A stretch of DNA of 41,179 nucleotides. It comes from Armatimonadota bacterium (GTDB lineage Bacteria > Armatimonadota > Zipacnadia > UBA1398 > JAKPQA01). The notes below the pieces were generated by a model, which saw only the letters and a list, made by a program, of their open reading frames with translations, was not told the origin of the DNA and made no database searches. The stretch lies in NCBI GenBank assembly GCA_029547025.1, contig JAKPQA010000141.1:1-41179 (forward strand). Reading direction: 5' to 3'. The translations under genes were made by a program, and so were the position numbers. Each line of letters opens with the position of its first letter. Within the stretch, counting starts at the first letter, position 1. Below, piece by piece: positions 37,401-41,179 of this stretch.

Positions 37401-37817
37401 GAGCTGGTCATCCACTCGCGCCGCCAGCTGTTCCAGCTTCTCCTGCTGCGCGGCAGAGATGACCTGGATCACGGGAGTGGACACAATGGGCGCCAAGGGC
37501 TGCCGCCAATCGTCACCGAGAAAAGCCGCGATACTGACGTCACGGTGCTCGACGGCCCTGGGAGTCTCGAAGGTGAACACATGCTCCCCCCGGCCCTCGA
37601 CCATCACTTCGTCGTGGACGAGCACCACGTTGGTGTGCGGGTCCTTGAGCTCGCCATTCAGCCGGGCCCGGCCCTGGGCCACGGAGTAGGTAACGGTCAC
37701 CTCGAACGACGCGCCCTCAACGAGTCGGGCCGGCAGTGGGCCGATCTGACACGTGGTATCCTGCGCACGAAGACCCGAGACTGCGAGCGCGGCGAGGAAC
37801 AGCGTGTGGCGGACCAT
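34485..37817 (-). CDS. Giant secreted GH-A glycoside hydrolase (GH5/GH42-like) with carbohydrate-binding modules
   Basis: 1110 residues from ATG 37817, with GGGAGG nine bases upstream. A signal peptide (HTLFLAALAVSGLRAQ) exports it. Order: Ig-like N-terminal domain (about 20-118); a GATase-like domain (about 150-240, GNIAVFAADPADD ... LLVLVNPRRFPG ... LMVLGGP); a CBM11-like jelly roll (about 264-428); more beta domains (about 575-675); and a TIM barrel (about 680-1060). The barrel has Glu815 (DLAWEP, acid/base) and Glu978 (MWAEFG, nucleophile), so both catalytic acids are in place, unlike in the 21262-25713 protein. The domain style resembles GH42/GH5 families that cleave beta-glycans. It is divergent from the alpha-mannosidase; the 250 bp between starts shows only weak promoter-like sequence. 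Confidence 0.82.
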   Translation of the reverse strand: MVRHTLFLAALAVSGLRAQDTTCQIGPLPARLVEGASFEVTVTYSVAQGRARLNGELKDPHTNVVLVHDEVMVEGRGEHVFTFETPRAVEHRDVSIAAFLGDDWRQPLAPIVSTPVIQVISAAQQEKLEQLAARVDDQLRALGYKPSERGNIAVFAADPADDVSPALVEALAARGLSVTTLTVEAMSNPFLVTRDRFDLLVLVNPRRFPGPCLETVSAFAHSRGHLMVLGGPAFETLLWPVEGKWVPEEAVQRQLVESLQWPAFADFENGSVAEWTRESNGDQGSSVVVEAGGARGSARCAHIAIRDLKGWDTFATPVLDGPFGPGHDLTCFWAKGGERTSQLSVEWREKDGSRWIAVVPLTTQWKPYAIPASAFAYWHDGASPGRGDAGDHFRPENAAKLVLGLAFTHTTGIPTGDHDVWVDEIGTAAMTPEAAELSRLVSETRAPQLEGISPLYKIYEAVDIDELRADPRQVIWSLARLPEAEACQAVHPRPQGTGFEKGRRWRFVPLVRAVRNGDELAGFAAALIINGAEPFAGGCWLSMPAPDAGYFGDPRVSRELARLAERMIDGVFLYEGGSQYYVYEDGEPIHLGAQVVGFGRGEARCRVRVEVLSARAETPLFSRDAQVHVRPGDRRVVDWTWQPGILEGADYRVRVTLERDGAVTDRLEHPLTLWRPHAPAKFVTVKGGDFILDGKQWYPHGVNYMPSSGVGIEDGPYFEFFLDPQPYDPDIIEWDLTACEEIGMNMVSVFIYYRSLDSRNLWDLLTRCRRHGLKVNLSLRPGTPMDFRWDEMRALIEKHKLAECDDVFAYDLAWEPFFGPYAARSVWDPQWEQWVQARYGSVEAAEKAWGFPIPRNADGKVTGPSDTQVAADGEWLAMVLDYRRFVNGLVHDKYAEARRLVRSVDPHHLVSFRMTEAGNPTCGQGWMPYDLQALAGAVDIFAPEGYGRIGDWEAVKPGWFEAAYARACDPELPIMWAEFGYSVWDLQAMRDKPEALGFQGQFYRDFYEMVLKSGANGTVCWWFPGGFRYGENSDYGILNPDRTWRPSTHAIHDYAERMKAARPIPRPDAWIEIDRYKHANGIQGLYADVKDAFWRAVDEGKTPGLRWREP

Positions 37818-38067
37818 GGGGTTCGACCTCCCTACGCGTGCCAGTGGGATCGAACAGTCAACGGGACGGCAGCGGCCCCGTGCCGGCGTCAGCCGCGCCG
37901 CCCACCGGGCCGTCCGAGGCACGAAGCTTGGCCCCCGTGCCCCTCTCTCGCTTATTCGCCCGCGACGCCGGAAGGCCTACGCAACCCGGCGGACGAGGTG
38001 GCTGGCGGTTCGCGCGGAAGAACACAAAGACCCATCGTCTGAGCGCCACACAGAGGGAGACCCCGTT

Positions 38068-40995
38068 GTGACACCACAAGCCGAACTCGAAGCCCTGCGC
38101 GCCTCCATTCCAGACCTGGAGGCCGCATACCGACGCCCCCTGGAGCGCATTCTTGCCGAAATCGACTTCGCTGCCCGAATGGCCGACGCCCAACCCGACA
38201 ACAGCCCCAAGTGGTGGCCGCTGATCACACAAGCCGCCCGGCTGGTCGCTGAAGGCGTGCGGTCGGGCCGCACCGACCTGCCCGCACTCGTGTCCGAAGC
38301 CGAGGCCATTCTCTCCCCCCTGGGCCCCGCGGCTAAGGAGTACGCGGTGTACTGCTGCGGCCACGCACACATCGACATGAACTGGATGTGGACCTGGCCC
38401 GAGACCGTATCGGTCACCTATGACACATTCTCTACCATGGACCAGCTCATGGACGAGTTCCCCGAGTTCCACTTCACCCAGAGCCAGGCATCGGTCTATG
38501 TCGCCATGCAGGAGTACGCCCCCGAGCTCTTCGAGCGCATCAAGAAGCGCGTGGCCGAGGGCCGCTGGGAGGTGGCGGCCAGCCAGTGGGTCGAGGGCTC
38601 GAAGAACCTGGCCTCAGGCGAGATCCTGTGCCGTCATCTGCTGTACACGCGCCGCTGGCTGCGAGACGCCCTGGGGCTACCTTTCGATGCCGTCAAGATC
38701 GACTGGGAGCCCGATACCTTCGGCCACTGCTGGACGCTGCCCGGCATACTCACTCGCGGCGGCGTGACGCGCTACTACCATCACCGTGCATCGGGCGAGC
38801 GGCTCCGGGCCATGTGCAGCGGCGAGTCCTCGCAGCTCTTCTGGTGGGAGGGCAAGGACGGATCCCGCGTCCTGGCCTTCGATGACTCGCCCAACGGCTA
38901 CAACAACGAGATCGTGCCGCGGATGACCCATCTGCTGTTTGCCCTCGAGCGCCACACGGGCCTCAAGTCCATCCTCTGGGTCTATGGCGTGGGCGACCAC
39001 GGCGGCGGCCCCACCCGGCGTCACCTGCGCGCCGCCCAAGACATGGCCCAGTGGCCCATCTGGCCCCGGGTGAAGCTCACCACCACCGATGCCTACTTCA
39101 CCGACGTCGAGCGCGAGATCGCACAGCGCGACATCCAACTCCCGGTGCACGCCGACGAACTCAACTTCGTGTTCGAGGGCTGCTATACGTCGGTCAGCCG
39201 CATCAAGTTCGCCAACCGTCAGGGCGAGAACGACTTGGTCGACACCGAAGTGGTGGCGCTCGCCGGTCACCGGTTGGCCGGGCTGCCGTACCCGAGCCAG
39301 ACGCTAACCGAGTGCTGGCGGCGGTCCATGTTCATCCAGTTCCACGACATCCTCCCGGGCTCGGGCGTGCTCGAGACCCGCGAGCACGCCATGGGGCTTT
39401 TCCAGGAGAACCTGGCGAACACGGGCATGGTCCGCTCGCGGGCGCTCCGGGCCATCGCACAGCGGGTCAACACCCGGGCCGTGGCTCCCGCGAGGAGCCC
39501 GGAGGGCGCCGACCAGGGCCTCGGCGCAGGCGTGGGAAACGGGGCATGGTGGGGATCGGTCTCCGCCGTCGGCGCCGGCGCCTGCGGGGGCGATCCCTTC
39601 GTGGTGTTCAACCCGTGCGCATTCCCGCGCGACGAGCTGGTCACACTCAAGGTCTGGAACCGGGAACTGCCCGACGGGGAGGTCACGGTCCGCGACGCGC
39701 AGGGCCACACCACCCCCGGCCAGGTGATCGATCGCGGCCACTACTGGGGCCACCAGTTCACCACCATCGCCTTCCCGGCTCGGGATTTGCCCGCCATGGG
39801 GTACCGCGCGTACGTCGTTGACCGCCAACGACCGCCCCAGGGCGAGAGGGCCTGCTATGTGACGGAGGACGGCCGCGCCATCTATGGCTTGGGCTACGTT
39901 CACGCCCAGATGCTGGGTTCGGTCACCATGGGGAATGAGCTCCTCGAGATGGTCGTCAGCCCCAGCCATGGCGGCGTTATCAGCCTGATCGACAAGGCAA
40001 GCGGCACCGAGTTCGTGCCGCCAGGAGAGGTATTCGGGTGCATCGACCGAGAGCAAGAGGCACCCCACGGCATGACAGCCTGGCAGCTCGGAGCGATCAT
40101 CGAGCGCACGCGGCCGCTGGCGTTCTCCGTCATGACAGTGGTGCACCAGGGGCCGAACCTGGCGGCCGTGCGGCTCTCGGCGAAGCACGGCCAGTCGCAA
40201 TACGACCTGACGATCGCCCTCGCCACCGGGCAGCGGCGCGTGGACTTCGAGCTCACCGTGAACTGGCTCGAGCGCGGCGATCCGTCGACGGGAGTCCCGG
40301 CGCTCCGCGCGTCCTTCCCCGTCGCCATCGACGAGGGCCAGGCCACCTTCGAGATCCCCTTCGGGACTATCGAGCGGCCCACCGACGGCGAGGAGTCCCC
40401 CGCGCTCAACTGGGCCGACCTCAGCGGATCGGCGTGGGGCATCGGCGACGAGCCCGAAGAGAAGCTCGGGATCACATTACTCAACAACTGCAAATACGGC
40501 CACCAGGCCCACGACGATATGCTGCGGCTGACACTCATCCGCTCGAGCTACGATCCCGATCCGCTGCCCGAGCTCGGGCTGCATCGCATTGGCTACGCCA
40601 TCGTGCCCCATACGGGCCCGCTCGACCCCGGCTCGGCGGCCCGGGCGGGTTATGCGTTCAACCACCCATGCATCGCGGTCAGCACCACGGTTCACGAGGG
40701 AGAGCTTCCACCCGAAGCCACCGGCATCGAGACACTCACTCCTAATGTGCTTGTGGCGGCGGTCAAGAAGGCGGAGGACTCCGGGGCCACGATCATCCGG
40801 CTGTATGAGATCGAAGGCCGCAACACCGACGCACAGATTCGCCTGGCTCCAGAGCTCGTCGGGCCGACTACCACCGCCTCGCTGACCGACATCCTCGAGC
40901 AGCCTCTGCCCGGGGATGGCGCCAGCATCTGCGGCGGTGTGCTCACCGTGACGGTGCCGGCGTTCGGAATCGCGACGGTGAGGATCGGCGAGTAG
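38068..40995 (+). CDS. GH38 alpha-mannosidase
   Basis: 975 residues from GTG 38068, with GAGGGAGA about nine bases upstream; the open frame continues upstream without support. No signal peptide, so cytoplasmic. The GH38 catalytic domain (about 90-430) has the zinc site HAHIDMNW (His101, Asp103), the nucleophile Asp216 in WEPDTFGH and the second zinc His in QFHDILPGS (His426), as in class II alpha-mannosidases. VGDHGGGPT (308-316) is the family's glycine-rich loop. The C-terminal part (about 520-975) is the beta domain typical of GH38 (DPFVVFNPCAFPRDELVTL). It would remove alpha-mannose from imported oligosaccharides. The usual DPFGHS is replaced by PDTFGH. Confidence 0.9.
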   Translation: MTPQAELEALRASIPDLEAAYRRPLERILAEIDFAARMADAQPDNSPKWWPLITQAARLVAEGVRSGRTDLPALVSEAEAILSPLGPAAKEYAVYCCGHAHIDMNWMWTWPETVSVTYDTFSTMDQLMDEFPEFHFTQSQASVYVAMQEYAPELFERIKKRVAEGRWEVAASQWVEGSKNLASGEILCRHLLYTRRWLRDALGLPFDAVKIDWEPDTFGHCWTLPGILTRGGVTRYYHHRASGERLRAMCSGESSQLFWWEGKDGSRVLAFDDSPNGYNNEIVPRMTHLLFALERHTGLKSILWVYGVGDHGGGPTRRHLRAAQDMAQWPIWPRVKLTTTDAYFTDVEREIAQRDIQLPVHADELNFVFEGCYTSVSRIKFANRQGENDLVDTEVVALAGHRLAGLPYPSQTLTECWRRSMFIQFHDILPGSGVLETREHAMGLFQENLANTGMVRSRALRAIAQRVNTRAVAPARSPEGADQGLGAGVGNGAWWGSVSAVGAGACGGDPFVVFNPCAFPRDELVTLKVWNRELPDGEVTVRDAQGHTTPGQVIDRGHYWGHQFTTIAFPARDLPAMGYRAYVVDRQRPPQGERACYVTEDGRAIYGLGYVHAQMLGSVTMGNELLEMVVSPSHGGVISLIDKASGTEFVPPGEVFGCIDREQEAPHGMTAWQLGAIIERTRPLAFSVMTVVHQGPNLAAVRLSAKHGQSQYDLTIALATGQRRVDFELTVNWLERGDPSTGVPALRASFPVAIDEGQATFEIPFGTIERPTDGEESPALNWADLSGSAWGIGDEPEEKLGITLLNNCKYGHQAHDDMLRLTLIRSSYDPDPLPELGLHRIGYAIVPHTGPLDPGSAARAGYAFNHPCIAVSTTVHEGELPPEATGIETLTPNVLVAAVKKAEDSGATIIRLYEIEGRNTDAQIRLAPELVGPTTTASLTDILEQPLPGDGASICGGVLTVTVPAFGIATVRIGE

Positions 40996-41179
40996 GCCTA
41001 CGTCTGGTCCGCCGCTATTCGACATTGGCGGCAACTTGGGGCTCCCGTGGCCCATCAGCCTGGTTGCGGAGGGGCGCCATGGGGGGAACCACGCGTCTCC
41101 CAGCGTGGTGGGCCCCCAACGCGCCCGATCCGCACGCCTTAACCCCGGGCCGGTCAGGGGCCCCGCGCCCTCTGGGCGC
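40996..41179. other. Right-edge region with one possible partial reading frame
   Basis: ATG 41079 is preceded by GGAGGGG with a four-base gap and stays open to the window edge (33 codons, beginning MGGTTRLPAWWAPNAPDPHA). No homology is recognised and the reading may be fortuitous. A 7 bp hairpin ACCACGC/GCGTGGT (41088-41094/41103-41109) lies inside it, so the start could instead be intergenic. No other feature was seen. Confidence 0.25.

Noticed and set aside
36048-38042. 664-codon plus-strand open frame
   Set aside because: It is antisense to the giant GH-A gene at 34485-37817, which has a signal peptide and catalytic Glu residues; the antisense translation has no recognisable motif.

Overview
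The window looks like a metagenomic or chromosomal segment from a high-GC, diderm, free-living heterotrophic bacterium. The outer-membrane evidence is a DUF481-type beta-barrel ending in Phe and a dozen exported proteins. A SigH-like sigma factor, GH123 and GH-A type secreted glycosidases, a right-handed beta-helix protein and many Gfo/Idh/MocA or sugar-isomerase style enzymes together recall Armatimonadota, or less likely Planctomycetota and relatives. This placement is inference only: no rRNA, tRNA or ribosomal protein gene is present to fix it. No CRISPR array, complete insertion sequence or tRNA was seen.

Layout. 1-921 (minus) is the edge of a restriction-modification operon: a PD-(D/E)XK nuclease followed by the first 30 codons of a D12-class adenine methyltransferase running off the left end. 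A start-less fragment encoding the FtsK gamma DNA-reading domain follows (1197-1478, plus). 1521-5337 (minus) encodes a secreted beta-helix protein and a small exported jelly-roll-like protein. A 518 bp spacer rich in hairpins and repeats separates these from a GAF/HD-GYP signalling phosphodiesterase (5856-7091, plus). 7088-8865 (minus) is a sugar isomerase/epimerase-like enzyme plus a secreted beta-propeller. 8967-10717 (plus) is a zinc-ribbon membrane protein translationally coupled to the DUF481 outer-membrane protein. 10821-15261 (plus) holds two sugar ABC permeases and a secreted GH123-type enzyme. 15266-18977 (minus) is a tightly coupled trio: secreted unknown, nicotinamidase-like hydrolase, phosphodiester glycosidase. 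19034-20985 (minus) has a protein with a possible DnaA-N-like domain and a sugar-nucleotide pyrophosphorylase. 21262-25713 (minus) is a 1483-residue secreted glycosidase-like protein.

25845-32041 (plus) is more housekeeping: YkgJ-type Cys cluster protein, RatA/COQ10-like SRPBCC protein, aspartate kinase overlapping IMP dehydrogenase, the SigH-like sigma factor with a near-consensus promoter, and a secreted M48 protease. 32038-37817 (minus) comprises a second giant secreted GH-A enzyme, a Gfo/Idh/MocA oxidoreductase and a GT4 glycosyltransferase. A GH38 alpha-mannosidase (38068-40995, plus) is divergent from them.

Taken together, about half of the window is dispersed glycan processing: exported enzymes (GH123, phosphodiester glycosidase, two GH-A giants, beta-helix), an inner-membrane sugar permease pair, and cytoplasmic enzymes (GH38, Gfo/Idh/MocA, sugar isomerase, nucleotidyltransferase). 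No SusC/SusD pair is seen, and the ABC binding protein and ATPase are not present. Substrate assignment is inference; mannose and N-acetylgalactosamine linkages are suggested by GH38 and GH123 respectively.
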